Notes: a model not told the origin generated them from the sequence alone. A stretch of DNA of 64,000 nt from Verrucomicrobiaceae bacterium (GCA_016795365.1 JAEUHN010000032.1:40861-104860), one strand, 5' to 3'; shown: positions 18,338-26,124, counted from the stretch's first letter. Numbers and translations: made by a program.

Positions 18338-18409
18338 TATCCCCGACAGGAATCGAACCTGTATTTAGAGTTTAGGAAACCCTCGTTCTATCCATTGAAC
18401 TACGGGGAC
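18338..18409 (-). tRNA. tRNA-Arg(CCT)
   Basis: A full cloverleaf can be drawn. The acceptor stem starts GTCCCCG (5' end 18409) and pairs with CGGGGAT, the anticodon stem AGGGT/ACTCT carries the loop TTCCTAA with anticodon CCT, and the T arm is ACAGG-TTCGATT-CCTGT. The terminal CCA is not encoded. It lies about 110 nt from an integrase gene. Integration normally uses the 3' end of a tRNA, but the integrase here is on the 5' side, so its use as the attachment site is not established. Confidence 0.95.
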
Positions 18410-18461
18410 GGAAGACTTGATTTACAAGGAAATTGAGGCGGCTGGATGAGCTTTCATTTGC

Positions 18462-18484
18462 AAATTATACGTTCAAATTATACG
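18462..18484. repeat. Direct repeat upstream of integrase, AAATTATACG twice
   Basis: Identical 10-mers at 18462-18471 and 18475-18484, 13 bp start to start, between the tRNA and the integrase. It could be integrase arm-type sites or part of an att core. The string also contains TATAAT on the minus strand, so it might overlap the tRNA promoter. Confidence 0.45.
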
Positions 18485-18517
18485 GTAGGAGTCGGCAGAA
18501 CCAAAACCGGCCACCCC

Positions 18518-19621
18518 ATGACGGAACCCACCAAGACTTGGACACCCACGAAGTATCCTCGGCTGTATAAGCACCGCTCCGGCACCTACTATGCAAGAGT
18601 CTCTGCCGGAGGCAAGGAGACGTGGCGCAGCCTCAAGACAAAGCTGCTTTCGGTTGCTCGCCAGGAGCTTGATGAGAAGCAGAAGGACGCGGAGCAACGC
18701 GCAGAACTCAACCCCGAGAAGCCGCTTGGGGAGAAGCTGACCACCGCCGAAGCCTTCGTGATTCGTGAGAAGCAGATCGCCAACAACCCCGCCATCAAGA
18801 AGTCCACCAAGCACTACCTGTCTCAGATTATGTTAGCCCTCAAGCGCAGTTGGCCCACGCTGGAGCGCACCGAGTTGAGCAAGATCAGCGTAGAGGAGTG
18901 CGAGGCATGGGCGGGGCGTTGCGCCAAGCGCATGTCCCCCACTCGATTTAACGCCATGCTCAGCATGGTGCGTTCTCTGTTTGACATTGCAATTCAGAAG
19001 GGATGCCGTCGCACCAATCCGGCAGCCAAGCTGAAACGTCTTCGTGTCCGCTTCAAGGAGCTGTCCCACATCCTTCCCAGCCGCTCGCAGTTCTCCGCCT
19101 ATGTTCAGACCATTCGGGATGCAGGCGGTAGGTTCTCGAATGATTGCGCCGACTATGTCGAGTTCTTGGCTTACACCGGAGTGAGGCGAGGAGAGGCACC
19201 GTGGATTCAGTGGCGTCACTGCGACTTTGCCAAGGGCGAGATTGTCATTGAGGGCAATCCCGAGGACGGAACGAAGAACCACGAAGTCCGCCGCGTGCCC
19301 ATGATTGCCGCCGTTCGAACCCTGCTTGAAAACATCCGCAAAGAACGCCCTTCATGCGCACCCACTGACAAGGTGCTGAGCGTCACGATGGCAAAGAACG
19401 CCATGGACCGCGCTGCTCAAAAAAATCAAATCGCCCGCTTCACTCATCACGATTTGCGGCATCTTTTCGCGACGGTTTGCATCGAGTCAGGCGTTGATAT
19501 ACCGACTGTCTCGAAGTGGCTTGGTCACAAGGACGGGGGAGCGCTCGCAATGAAGGTTTACGGCCATCTGCGGAATGAGCACTCGCTGGCTGCTGCGACG
19601 CGCGTGTCTTTCGCTGCTTGA
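18518..19621 (+). CDS. Tyrosine integrase
   Basis: 367 residues from the ATG at 18518. It has an N-terminal arm-binding part (YPRLYKHRSGTYYARVSAGGKETWRSLKTK), a SAM-like core-binding domain, and a catalytic domain with R in TGVRRGE, HHDLRH and GHKDGGALAMKVYGHL containing the nucleophile tyrosine. The catalytic set R-H-x-x-R-H-Y is complete. Its last 180 nt overlap, antisense, the small HTH gene at 19440-19892. Located next to tRNA-Arg, it is the likely integrase of the large element to the right. Confidence 0.93.
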   Translation: MTEPTKTWTPTKYPRLYKHRSGTYYARVSAGGKETWRSLKTKLLSVARQELDEKQKDAEQRAELNPEKPLGEKLTTAEAFVIREKQIANNPAIKKSTKHYLSQIMLALKRSWPTLERTELSKISVEECEAWAGRCAKRMSPTRFNAMLSMVRSLFDIAIQKGCRRTNPAAKLKRLRVRFKELSHILPSRSQFSAYVQTIRDAGGRFSNDCADYVEFLAYTGVRRGEAPWIQWRHCDFAKGEIVIEGNPEDGTKNHEVRRVPMIAAVRTLLENIRKERPSCAPTDKVLSVTMAKNAMDRAAQKNQIARFTHHDLRHLFATVCIESGVDIPTVSKWLGHKDGGALAMKVYGHLRNEHSLAAATRVSFAA

Positions 19622-19892
19622 CCGCCGACGCCCAGTTCTTCGCGCCAGACGACGTTTTGTTGCCCTTGGCACTGTCACTGCCAGGCTTGGGCTTCCTCAC
19701 CTTCGCTCCGGCTCCGACGTAGCGCCCAGCCTCCTTCAAAAGACGATCCACCTCGCTCTTGGGAATCAGTGCGCGCCCCAGGTCAGTCACAGCCCAGACC
19801 TTTCCCGCATAAAGTTGCCGGTATGCCCAAGTGCGCTCCTTGCCAAACAAAGCGGCGAACTCAGTGGGCGTGTAGGTTACTTTGTCCGCCAT
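19440..19892 (-). CDS. Excisionase/MerR-like HTH protein overlapping the integrase gene
   Basis: 150 residues; the N-terminal 55 (YTPTEFAALFGKERTWAYRQLYAGKVWAVTDLGRALIPKSEVDRLL) are a winged HTH of the excisionase/AlpA type used to bind att or promoter DNA. The C-terminal 90 residues are basic, low-complexity and encoded antisense to the integrase 3' end (19440-19621), so the protein may in practice end earlier or carry a disordered tail. Such a gene beside an integrase usually sets the direction of recombination. The left copy of the 22-bp inverted repeat lies about 35 nt before its start codon. Confidence 0.7.
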   Translation of the reverse strand: MADKVTYTPTEFAALFGKERTWAYRQLYAGKVWAVTDLGRALIPKSEVDRLLKEAGRYVGAGAKVRKPKPGSDSAKGNKTSSGAKNWASAVKQRKTRASQQPASAHSADGRKPSLRALPRPCDQATSRQSVYQRLTRCKPSRKDAANRDE

Positions 19893-19927
19893 GGGAGCTT
19901 TTCAAAGCGCTGTTGGACTATGAAACC

Positions 19928-19949
19928 GTTTCATGGGATTCTGTTTCAC
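19928..19949 (+). repeat. 22-bp inverted repeat, left copy
   Basis: Perfect inverted partner of 20571-20592. It begins GTTTCATGGG and ends TCTGTTTCAC, so it contains two direct GTTTCA boxes 15 bp apart. Immediately outside is TGAAACC, making TGAAAC-C-GTTTCA, a possible recombinase arm pair. Confidence 0.85.
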
Positions 19950-19991
19950 TACACTACAACGTCCGAACCGGTCATCAACGAGGAAATCCGA

Positions 19992-20558
19992 CTACTTCCA
20001 CGTTCTTTGGATTAGAGTTCTCTCTTCGTCATCCCTTACGTCCAGATAGATGGCAGTAGTGGCCGATTGGGAATGGCCGAACCAAAGTTGCAGCAAGTTC
20101 AGTGGAATCTTAGCAATGGCTCCTCGTATTCCGAAAGCATGTCGAAGCCCTTTTGCCGTGGCGTGAATACCAGTGATTTCCGCTGCGTTCATCACTCGCT
20201 TGATGATTCTCCAGCCGGTCGTTCGAGAGAACGCCCACAGTGGTCCTTCACCCCCTTGATCAACAAGATTTCGCAGGGCTGACAGCAATGAATTGGGCAC
20301 CGGAATCCGCCTGAACTCCTTACGTTCACGCTTTTTCAGCGAGCGGATACGAATCACTCCAGTGGCATGATCGATGTCTTGGGCAGTCAGTGACAACGCC
20401 TCAGAAATTCTCATTCCAGTGTAGTAGATAGTCGTGCAGAAGAGCGCTTCAGAGCGGCACAATCGTCGGCAGCACTTCAAGAATCTTCGACCTTCCTCTT
20501 GGGTCATGTATTTGCGCCGTCCTTCAGGGTCATAGGCGCTGTAGTTCTTTCGGCTCAT
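19992..20558 (-). CDS. Minimal tyrosine recombinase (catalytic domain only)
   Basis: 188 residues, about half the usual length, with no arm-binding domain. It carries R in TGMRISEAL, the LRH triad member in KGLRHAFG (the first His of HxxR is replaced by Lys/Gly context), and GHSQSATTAIYLDV with the nucleophile tyrosine. A strong ribosome binding site (GGAGGTG) precedes the ATG at 20558. The gene is enclosed by a perfect 22-bp inverted repeat (19928-19949 and 20571-20592), which suggests that the enzyme acts on these sites. It could drive inversion of the segment or mobilise it as a small element; the sequence alone does not tell which. Confidence 0.85.
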   Translation of the reverse strand: MSRKNYSAYDPEGRRKYMTQEEGRRFLKCCRRLCRSEALFCTTIYYTGMRISEALSLTAQDIDHATGVIRIRSLKKRERKEFRRIPVPNSLLSALRNLVDQGGEGPLWAFSRTTGWRIIKRVMNAAEITGIHATAKGLRHAFGIRGAIAKIPLNLLQLWFGHSQSATTAIYLDVRDDEERTLIQRTWK

Positions 20559-20570
20559 GGGTCCACCTCC

Positions 20571-20592
20571 GTGAAACAGAATCCCATGAAAC
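20571..20592 (-). repeat. 22-bp inverted repeat, right copy, containing a start codon
   Basis: Exact reverse complement of 19928-19949. The ATG of the exported-protein gene (20586) lies inside it, and the recombinase start is 13 nt away on the other strand. No target-site duplication is visible outside the two copies. Confidence 0.85.
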
Positions 20593-21608
20593 TGGTTCAC
20601 AAATCGTTAACGCCCTGCGCTTTGGTGGTCTGCCTGTTAGCTACATGCGCCATTGAGCCTACGACATGCTTTGCCCAAGAACTGATTCGCTTTGCGTCCT
20701 TCGATCCTACCAAGGGCTTCAAGCCAGCTCAAACCAACCTCACGGACATCTACCTTCAAATGGCCGCGAGCCTGGAATGCTACGGAAGTCCCGAGCCATA
20801 CATCCGGCATATTCAGCGGGAGCACCAGCGCATTTCTTTTCTGTATGAGCAGAAGTCGGGAAAACCGCTCCCCAACCAGATGCCTTCCCACATGACGGAA
20901 TCCTATATGGACAAGCTTGTTCAGAACTGGACCTCGCTCTCTCAGCCATTGAAGCTGGATGCTCTTGCCAAAGAAGCAGGACGCAGCGTCCGCGAGGCGA
21001 TCTTGGGACCACGCATGACGGGAACAGTCGTCATTGAGATTTTCAATCACCACCAAGCAGAGCTGGCCAAGCAGATGCGTGATGAGCCTCACGCGCCATG
21101 CAGCTTTGAACAACTCCAATCCCAACTTTCCACGATGCTTGCGTTTGATGTTTCACTGCCAGAAATGAATGGCAAGAAGCCCGAACGTGCTGAAGCAATT
21201 GTTGCCATCGTGGCTCAAGAAAAAACGCTTAGCGCGACTGAGCGTAAAGAATATGCAAGCCTGCTCAGCCATGACAAGTTCAGCAAAGCTGAGTTCACAG
21301 AACTCGACCATTTCTACAGCACTGCCCATGACAAACTCACAGCAACGGGCAAAAGCGAGATGAGCAAACGTGTTTGGGCTGGCACACACCAAGCGGAGCC
21401 AGACCACACGCGCCTGGATGCGATCAACTCGGCTCAGGTTTTCCGAAGCGAACTTGCTGCGACGCTTGCAAGAATAGATGCTGTCGCCAAAAAAGAGAAG
21501 GCAGCGGTCATCAAGGAGGTTGTGACTGGAGTGTTTATTGACCTTGGAACCTTGGCTCAGGCAGAGCTTGCAATCGCGATTCTGGAATCAGCGATAACCA
21601 AGCGTTAG
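20586..21608 (+). CDS. Exported hypothetical protein sharing a motif with its convergent neighbour
   Basis: 340 residues with a signal peptide (residues 1-31, cleavage after CFA). The mature part is helical. Near residues 220-270 it contains LSATERKEYASLLSHDKFSK, then LDHFY and GKSEMSKRVWAG, which aligns with the neighbouring protein (LSLSEKQEFASFL, LDRFY, GKAEMSHRVWEG). The start codon sits in the right copy of the recombinase repeat, and no good ribosome binding site is visible. Its stop overlaps that of the convergent gene by 4 nt. Family unknown to me; expression may depend on the state of the invertible segment. Confidence 0.7.
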   Translation: MKLVHKSLTPCALVVCLLATCAIEPTTCFAQELIRFASFDPTKGFKPAQTNLTDIYLQMAASLECYGSPEPYIRHIQREHQRISFLYEQKSGKPLPNQMPSHMTESYMDKLVQNWTSLSQPLKLDALAKEAGRSVREAILGPRMTGTVVIEIFNHHQAELAKQMRDEPHAPCSFEQLQSQLSTMLAFDVSLPEMNGKKPERAEAIVAIVAQEKTLSATERKEYASLLSHDKFSKAEFTELDHFYSTAHDKLTATGKSEMSKRVWAGTHQAEPDHTRLDAINSAQVFRSELAATLARIDAVAKKEKAAVIKEVVTGVFIDLGTLAQAELAIAILESAITKR

Positions 21609-22462
21609 TCTCCAAGAGCTTTTGTGCTCGCAGCGTTGCCTTTGAGTTGTGGCAGTGGAGGGGTGAGATTGGTCAGCAGCAAATCATCTGGCTTTAGGTC
21701 AGCCTCACCGGCAGCATGGGAGACTTTCGCGTTAGATTCAGGGCTTGGCGCGGCTGCAATGTGGTTCAAGACCTTTGATACTTCGCTTGGCGAATTCAAC
21801 GTTACCGATTCCGACTTCACGGCTTCTGACCGGAGTGAAACATTTTCCGTGAAAGACGGCCGCGCTAGAATTTTGAAAGCCGCATCTCTTCTTTGGCCCT
21901 CCCATGCATCTTTGAAGTCGTTGCGGTCTTGTGGCTCAATTTGCCGGAGGTTTTGGTCTCTGCCTTCCTCGTGGCGCAGGACTTCATACAGTCGTTGCGC
22001 TTCCCTCTCTTTGACGGCTCCAGGCAGTTCATTGAACTGATACTCACCACGCCGCACGCCTTCCCACACACGATGGCTCATTTCTGCTTTGCCGTCATCA
22101 CTCAAGCGATCCCATGTGTTCGTGTAGAACCTATCCAAACGATCAAACATTGTTTTGGTGAAGAACTCGCATTGGAGGAAGGACGCGAATTCCTGTTTCT
22201 CTGAGAGGGACAACGCAGCTTCACGCTCGGCAGCGGCAATCGCCGCAGTCGCAACCTCTTGCTCATGCTTGCGTTCAAATTCTCGTTGTTCTCTTTCCTC
22301 GGAGCGTTCGACACCGACAAGCTGACCTTGCGCATCCGCAAGGGCTTTCACCAGCATGCTGGTGGTTGCGGCGCTCACGCCGCCACCAAGAAAAATACTC
22401 ATTTGCAAGTCACTGATCAGTTTGCTGAGCCGATGCAGTTCAATCTTGTTTGTTTCCGACAT
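21605..22462 (-). CDS. Hypothetical cytoplasmic protein, homologous motif to neighbour
   Basis: 285 residues from MSETNKIEL. Residues about 12-45 contain a hydrophobic, Gly/Ala-rich stretch (MSIFLGGGVSAATTSMLV), then a charged coiled-coil region (REQREFERKHEQEVATAAIAAAEREAA) and the shared motif EKQEFASFL...FDRLDRFYTNTWDRL...GKAEMSHRVWEGVRRGEY. The C-terminal third is Ser/Pro-rich and looks disordered. It has no signal peptide, unlike its convergent relative. The pair might be divergent duplicates with one exported and one internal member. Function unknown. Confidence 0.65.
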   Translation of the reverse strand: MSETNKIELHRLSKLISDLQMSIFLGGGVSAATTSMLVKALADAQGQLVGVERSEEREQREFERKHEQEVATAAIAAAEREAALSLSEKQEFASFLQCEFFTKTMFDRLDRFYTNTWDRLSDDGKAEMSHRVWEGVRRGEYQFNELPGAVKEREAQRLYEVLRHEEGRDQNLRQIEPQDRNDFKDAWEGQRRDAAFKILARPSFTENVSLRSEAVKSESVTLNSPSEVSKVLNHIAAAPSPESNAKVSHAAGEADLKPDDLLLTNLTPPLPQLKGNAASTKALGD

Positions 22463-22573
22463 GGTGAAACCTCCCGAGCTACGAGTATAGCACCGAACTG
22501 TTGCAGTTTTATGACAGCCACTCAAAAAAATGCTGCCAAACTTTTAAGTGTGGTGAACCGCTGACATTGGAGG

Positions 22574-23539
22574 CTAGTAGCTTACTTTGAAAGTTGGCGA
22601 GTCTTCTGGCTTCGTTCTTCTCCGATCATAGAGGCGCGTGGTGGAAATGTTGGCATGCCCCAGCCATTCCTGAACTTTGGCGATGTCCGCCTCGTGATCG
22701 AGCGCATTGGTGGCCGCAGTGGCCCGCAGACCATGCACACAGACCGCGCGGGGTTCGAGGCCGAGTTGACGCGCATACTTGCGCACCACGTCCTTGTAAA
22801 TGCCGTGCCCCGTCAGGGCTTTTTCGAGCGATCCTGACGAGTTCTTGATCGGGCGAAAGAGTGCGCTCTCGCCTTTGTTTCCATGACCTGAACGCTCCAA
22901 GTATTCGCTGATTCGTTGCGAGCTGTGGGGATGCACCGGCACGAACCGAATCTTGCCGCCTTTGCCCTGCACTCTGAAGTGCATCACACCACGGCGTGAT
23001 TGCAGATCGCCGACCGCGAGGGAGCAAAGTTCCGCTCGCCGCAGACCATGAAACAAAAGCACCGAGAGAATCGCACGGTCACGTAGTCCCTTGAGCGTAT
23101 CACCGCGAGGCGCTTCCAGAATGGACTTCGCCTCCGCGTCTCCGAGGGCAGGCGACTTACCTTCATTTACCCCCTGACTCGGACGCTTCACGCCGTCGGC
23201 AGGATTGAAGGGGACGGCATTGCAGTCACAAAGGTAATCATAGAGCGATGCCAGTGCCGACAGCTTCCGGCGCACTGTAGATGCACCCAGCGCCCGCGTT
23301 TCGAGTTGCTTCCGCCAAGCGATCAAGTGTGAGCGCTTCACTAGCCTGAACTCATCCGCACGGCTGATTCCGGCGAACCGCATGAAGTCGTTCACATCAT
23401 TCCTGTAAGCTCGCCGCGTGTTCTCGTTCTCGATGTTCGCGAACCACTCCACTTCGGGCGGCACATCGGCTAGTGTTTGAAATTCTGCTGCGGTCAAAAG
23501 CCGCTTGGAATCAGTGGATGTTAGTGCACCATCGGCCAT
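22574..23539 (-). CDS. XerC/D-like tyrosine recombinase, last gene of a vapBC operon
   Basis: 321 residues with a SAM-like N-terminal domain (ENENTRRAYRNDVNDFMRFAG) and a catalytic domain containing R in HGLRRAEL, K in VQGKGGKIR, HGLRATAATNAL and LGHANISTTRLYDRR with the tyrosine. The start ATG (23539) shares one base with the stop of the preceding gene (TGATG), so it is probably translationally coupled. It is the fourth gene in a run beginning with vapB. This is unlike the adjacent integrases in sequence, so the region holds three separate recombinases. Confidence 0.9.
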   Translation of the reverse strand: MADGALTSTDSKRLLTAAEFQTLADVPPEVEWFANIENENTRRAYRNDVNDFMRFAGISRADEFRLVKRSHLIAWRKQLETRALGASTVRRKLSALASLYDYLCDCNAVPFNPADGVKRPSQGVNEGKSPALGDAEAKSILEAPRGDTLKGLRDRAILSVLLFHGLRRAELCSLAVGDLQSRRGVMHFRVQGKGGKIRFVPVHPHSSQRISEYLERSGHGNKGESALFRPIKNSSGSLEKALTGHGIYKDVVRKYARQLGLEPRAVCVHGLRATAATNALDHEADIAKVQEWLGHANISTTRLYDRRRTKPEDSPTFKVSY

Positions 23540-23829
23540 CAACTCCCCCGAAGCCGCTTCACGATTGATGCACGGCACACTCTGGCATCGCGTATCCACT
23601 CCAAACTACCGTCGGTAAAACGGGCGACGATCTCCATAGCATGACCGCTTAGCAAGATGTCCCCGTGGAAATCTTCATCAACCCAGTCACCGGAATTCAA
23701 TGATTCGAGACGACCCTTCGCGACGCGAAAATGAGCCAGGTAAGAACCTAGGTTTTTGGTTTGAAGTCCAGTTCCAGGCTTGATGCCAAGTGAAGTATGA
23801 GCGTCTTCAATGGTGACTGTATCAAACAT
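23539..23829 (-). CDS. Small hypothetical protein between vapC and an integrase
   Basis: 96 residues starting at MFDTVTIEDAHTSLG. The ATG overlaps the vapC stop by 8 nt and its own stop overlaps the integrase start by one base. No signal peptide; mixed alpha/beta with FHGDILLSGHAMEIVARFTDGSLEWIRDARV. The family is unknown to me, but the tight overlaps on both sides show it belongs to the vapBC-integrase transcript. Confidence 0.75.
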   Translation of the reverse strand: MFDTVTIEDAHTSLGIKPGTGLQTKNLGSYLAHFRVAKGRLESLNSGDWVDEDFHGDILLSGHAMEIVARFTDGSLEWIRDARVCRASIVKRLRGS

Positions 23830-24259
23830 GGCCACTCTCGACCGCTAGTGGATTGAGACGAACGATGCCTGGCAGGGAATCAAAATCACTGTCGAAAGTT
23901 GCGACCGCCAAACCGAGATGCCGCGCTTCTGCCGCAATGCAGGCATCACCAAATGAAACCACACTCTTCGCGTATTCCTCAAGTGCGTCACTGATCCATG
24001 AGGGTGCTGCTGTCTTGATCCCTTTTGCACTCAGAAGCCTTTGCATCTGCTTTACAGTCTCATGTCTGCTATGCTTGTAGAGTTTGCGCAGAGTGAAAAC
24101 GGTTTCCGAAATGGCTGTGAATGGAACAACCAAAACCATCGCGCCGGTTGATGCCATGCGAATCAAATTACGCGCGGCGGCACTGTGAGCCTCATGATCA
24201 TTCGCAAAAAAACGAATCAAGATGTTCGTGTCAGCCAGATAGTGCGGAACAACGCTCAA
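23822..24259 (-). CDS. VapC-like PIN-domain toxin
   Basis: 145 residues with the PIN acidic set: D10 (ADTNIL), E52 (SETVFTL), D105 (GDACIAAEA) and D123/D125 (TFDSDFDSL). PIN toxins are Mg-dependent ribonucleases that usually cut tRNA or rRNA and stop growth. The start overlaps the antitoxin stop by 4 nt (ATGA). Active-site residues are complete, so it is probably functional. It would stabilise the mobile element. Confidence 0.92.
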   Translation of the reverse strand: MSVVPHYLADTNILIRFFANDHEAHSAAARNLIRMASTGAMVLVVPFTAISETVFTLRKLYKHSRHETVKQMQRLLSAKGIKTAAPSWISDALEEYAKSVVSFGDACIAAEARHLGLAVATFDSDFDSLPGIVRLNPLAVESGHV

Positions 24260-24519
24260 TCATCCCTCTCTAGGCCCATCACCTCGCGGGCGATGAACAT
24301 CTCCATGGCTTCATCCAATTCAGGTGAATTGGGGATCGCCATTCCTTCGGGTTTTGGCAGTGAGCCAAAGCTGTCCATGATGTCAGGCAGTGGCTCCAGA
24401 ATAATCCGGTTGCCTTCAACCCATTGCCTGAGTCGTGCACCAGCCGTCAGGTGCAATTGCTTCACAATCTCCATCGCCAGAGTCGTTTGATGCTTGGGCG
24501 ACAATGTGGTCACTACCAT
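24256..24519 (-). CDS. VapB-like AbrB/SpoVT-fold antitoxin
   Basis: 87 residues; the N-terminal swapped-hairpin AbrB domain reads MVVTTLSPKHQTTLAMEIVKQLHLTAGARLRQWVEGNRIILEPL. The C-terminal 40 residues would wrap the toxin. First gene of the vapBC operon, preceded by a good ribosome binding site (GGGAGG), a TTGACA/TAAACT promoter and a palindromic operator at 24549-24570. Autoregulation by the VapBC complex is typical of the family. Confidence 0.88.
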   Translation of the reverse strand: MVVTTLSPKHQTTLAMEIVKQLHLTAGARLRQWVEGNRIILEPLPDIMDSFGSLPKPEGMAIPNSPELDEAMEMFIAREVMGLERDD

Positions 24520-24545
24520 GCGAACCTCCCTTTACGTTCACTTAA

Positions 24546-24575
24546 CAGTTTACCACAAACGATTGGTAAATGTCA
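24546..24575 (-). promoter_or_regulatory. vapB promoter with overlapping operator
   Basis: On the minus strand TTGACA is followed after 18 nt by TAAACT. Within this lies the inverted repeat TTTACCA (24549-24555) and TGGTAAA (24564-24570) with an 8-nt spacer, placing a dyad across the promoter, as expected for the VapBC repressor site. Confidence 0.7.
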
Positions 24576-24630
24576 AGTGTTATGTAATCACTACACTTAA
24601 TTATTTATTGCTATTCTGACTGTATTTTAT

Positions 24631-24660
24631 GGTATTGATAAAATACATTATCAATACCAA
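24631..24660. promoter_or_regulatory. Perfect 11-bp inverted repeat in AT-rich gap
   Basis: Arms TGGTATTGATA (24631-24641) and TATCAATACCA (24650-24660) with an 8-nt spacer. It lies in the AT-rich 24520-24797 gap between the end of the RHS locus and the vapB promoter. It could be an operator or a transcription end for the RHS transcript; no T-run follows on either strand. Confidence 0.55.
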
Positions 24661-24797
24661 CATTTAGATAACATTTATCAAGATAAAACTTAATCTAAAC
24701 ACCCTATTATATGATCTTATTGGCAAAGCATCCTTGACAACACGAACCTCTGGATGCCTCCATACATCTATTGGATTCGGTTAACGGCGGAAACGAA

Positions 24798-25643
24798 TCA
24801 CTTTCCAGGCGAAGCATCCGTGGCGGGAGCAAGTGGCTGAACTGGTGTGCTATTCACCGGCGTAGTGGCTCTAGGAGCCGGTTGAAGGCCGGGAGGGTCG
24901 CCCACTTTCGGGGCCAGTTTCAGCTCGGCGGGAGACGATGGGGCGCTTGGGCTTGGGGTTGCGGTAGGGGCCCCGGTAGTCGTAGAAAGACGGGTTGGCT
25001 TGTGGATGGGCACCATTTCAACGATGGGCTTGCCAGCCTTCGGTGGCACAGGACTCAGCCTCGGCGGGCTACCTGGCGCTGTCAGGCCGCTGGGGACTGT
25101 CGCACCGGTGTTCACAGCAGCCCGCTGCGGATTGAGCATCGTATTTGGCTGTGTTTGCGCTCCACCCGATGCAGATGTAGATGGAGCACTCCCATGCTTG
25201 GCCCCACACCCACAGGCTCCTCCAGACGAAGCGCCACAGCCACCCGTCCCGCAGCCTCCGCTCTTGCCACAGCCACCACCCGACACGCTGCACATCGTAG
25301 CGGGCACTTTGGTTATTGTCGAGGTCAGTGACCTCGGAGGCAAAGGACTCTTCACCACAGCCACCACCCGACCCGGTGTCCCCAGTATGAACGTTCCCGC
25401 CAGCATTAGCGCATAGAAGGGCAATGTCGTCGGCCCCAGCAATGCCTTGCCCACTGAACCCCAGGTTGCCTCTTCACCTCCCGCCGCCGTCCCCTCCGCA
25501 AGCCAAGCCCCCAACAGCAGCAGCAAGCAGAGTCCCGTTGTTGCCTGTGCTTGCGTATAGAAAAGTTGGATAAGCAATACCGCCAGCAAGGCGAGAGGCT
25601 TGAGAAATTTCTGGAAAGCCGGCTTGGAAGGCGATGCATTCAT
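24798..25643 (-). CDS. Membrane protein with Gly/Cys-rich segment and Pro-rich tail
   Basis: 281 residues. Two or three transmembrane helices lie in residues 12-45 and 70-90, then comes a Gly/Cys-rich stretch (GGGCGKSGGCGTGGCG, residues about 120-140), then a long Pro/Thr/Ala-rich tail. The Cys pattern could bind metal or cross-link. The ATG follows the stop of the lipoprotein gene after one base, so it is the last gene of the RHS transcript. Function unknown; an envelope role is likely. Confidence 0.65.
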   Translation of the reverse strand: MNASPSKPAFQKFLKPLALLAVLLIQLFYTQAQATTGLCLLLLLGAWLAEGTAAGGEEATWGSVGKALLGPTTLPFYALMLAGTFILGTPGRVVAVVKSPLPPRSLTSTITKVPATMCSVSGGGCGKSGGCGTGGCGASSGGACGCGAKHGSAPSTSASGGAQTQPNTMLNPQRAAVNTGATVPSGLTAPGSPPRLSPVPPKAGKPIVEMVPIHKPTRLSTTTGAPTATPSPSAPSSPAELKLAPKVGDPPGLQPAPRATTPVNSTPVQPLAPATDASPGK

Positions 25644-25644
25644 A

Positions 25645-26124
25645 TCAATTGTTGGTGCTAGGCGTGGTTCGCTCTGAAGCAGGGTAATAATACGCCACGG
25701 CATCTATCAGCCTGACGGAAGTCGCCACTTTATGCACTTCCCCATGGGTAGTCATATCTGTCAGCGTTCTCGCATCGACTTCCATGTCTGTTGCAATAAC
25801 GAATCGCACTTTCCCGCTCTCAGTTTGAATCAATTGAGACTGATAGTAATGACCCCGTGGGTGCCTGCCTTCAAACACTGGAAATTGCCAGTTTGTCAGC
25901 TCGGACCAACCAATTGGGAATGACGCCACCGGCACGGACTTCAAGGCCGATCCCCTGGGCCGAGAAGTGAGCAGATTTGCGTATGCGATTCTGGGATCTT
26001 TGGAGTGAAGGGGTGCTGATGAAGAAATGGTGATCACTGACGTGTAGCGTTCCACGTTTGGTCGCCGACTCGATGTTGCGCAGCCCAAAAGCACCAGCCC
26101 AAGCATGACGAGAGGAGTTTTCAT
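25645..26124 (-). CDS. Putative lipoprotein, partner of mini-RHS 1
   Basis: 159 residues with a short signal peptide and lipobox (VLLGCATS, acylated Cys15). The mature part is beta-rich (SQLIQTESGKVRFVIATDMEVDARTLTDM). Its start overlaps the mini-RHS 1 stop by 4 nt (ATGA), implying coupled translation. By position it is a candidate immunity protein for that RHS tip. No recognised domain. Confidence 0.7.
   Translation of the reverse strand: MKTPLVMLGLVLLGCATSSRRPNVERYTSVITISSSAPLHSKDPRIAYANLLTSRPRGSALKSVPVASFPIGWSELTNWQFPVFEGRHPRGHYYQSQLIQTESGKVRFVIATDMEVDARTLTDMTTHGEVHKVATSVRLIDAVAYYYPASERTTPSTNN

Noticed and set aside
19928..20592. Classical insertion sequence
   Set aside because: Inverted repeats are present, but the enzyme is a tyrosine recombinase, not a DDE transposase, and no target duplication is seen.
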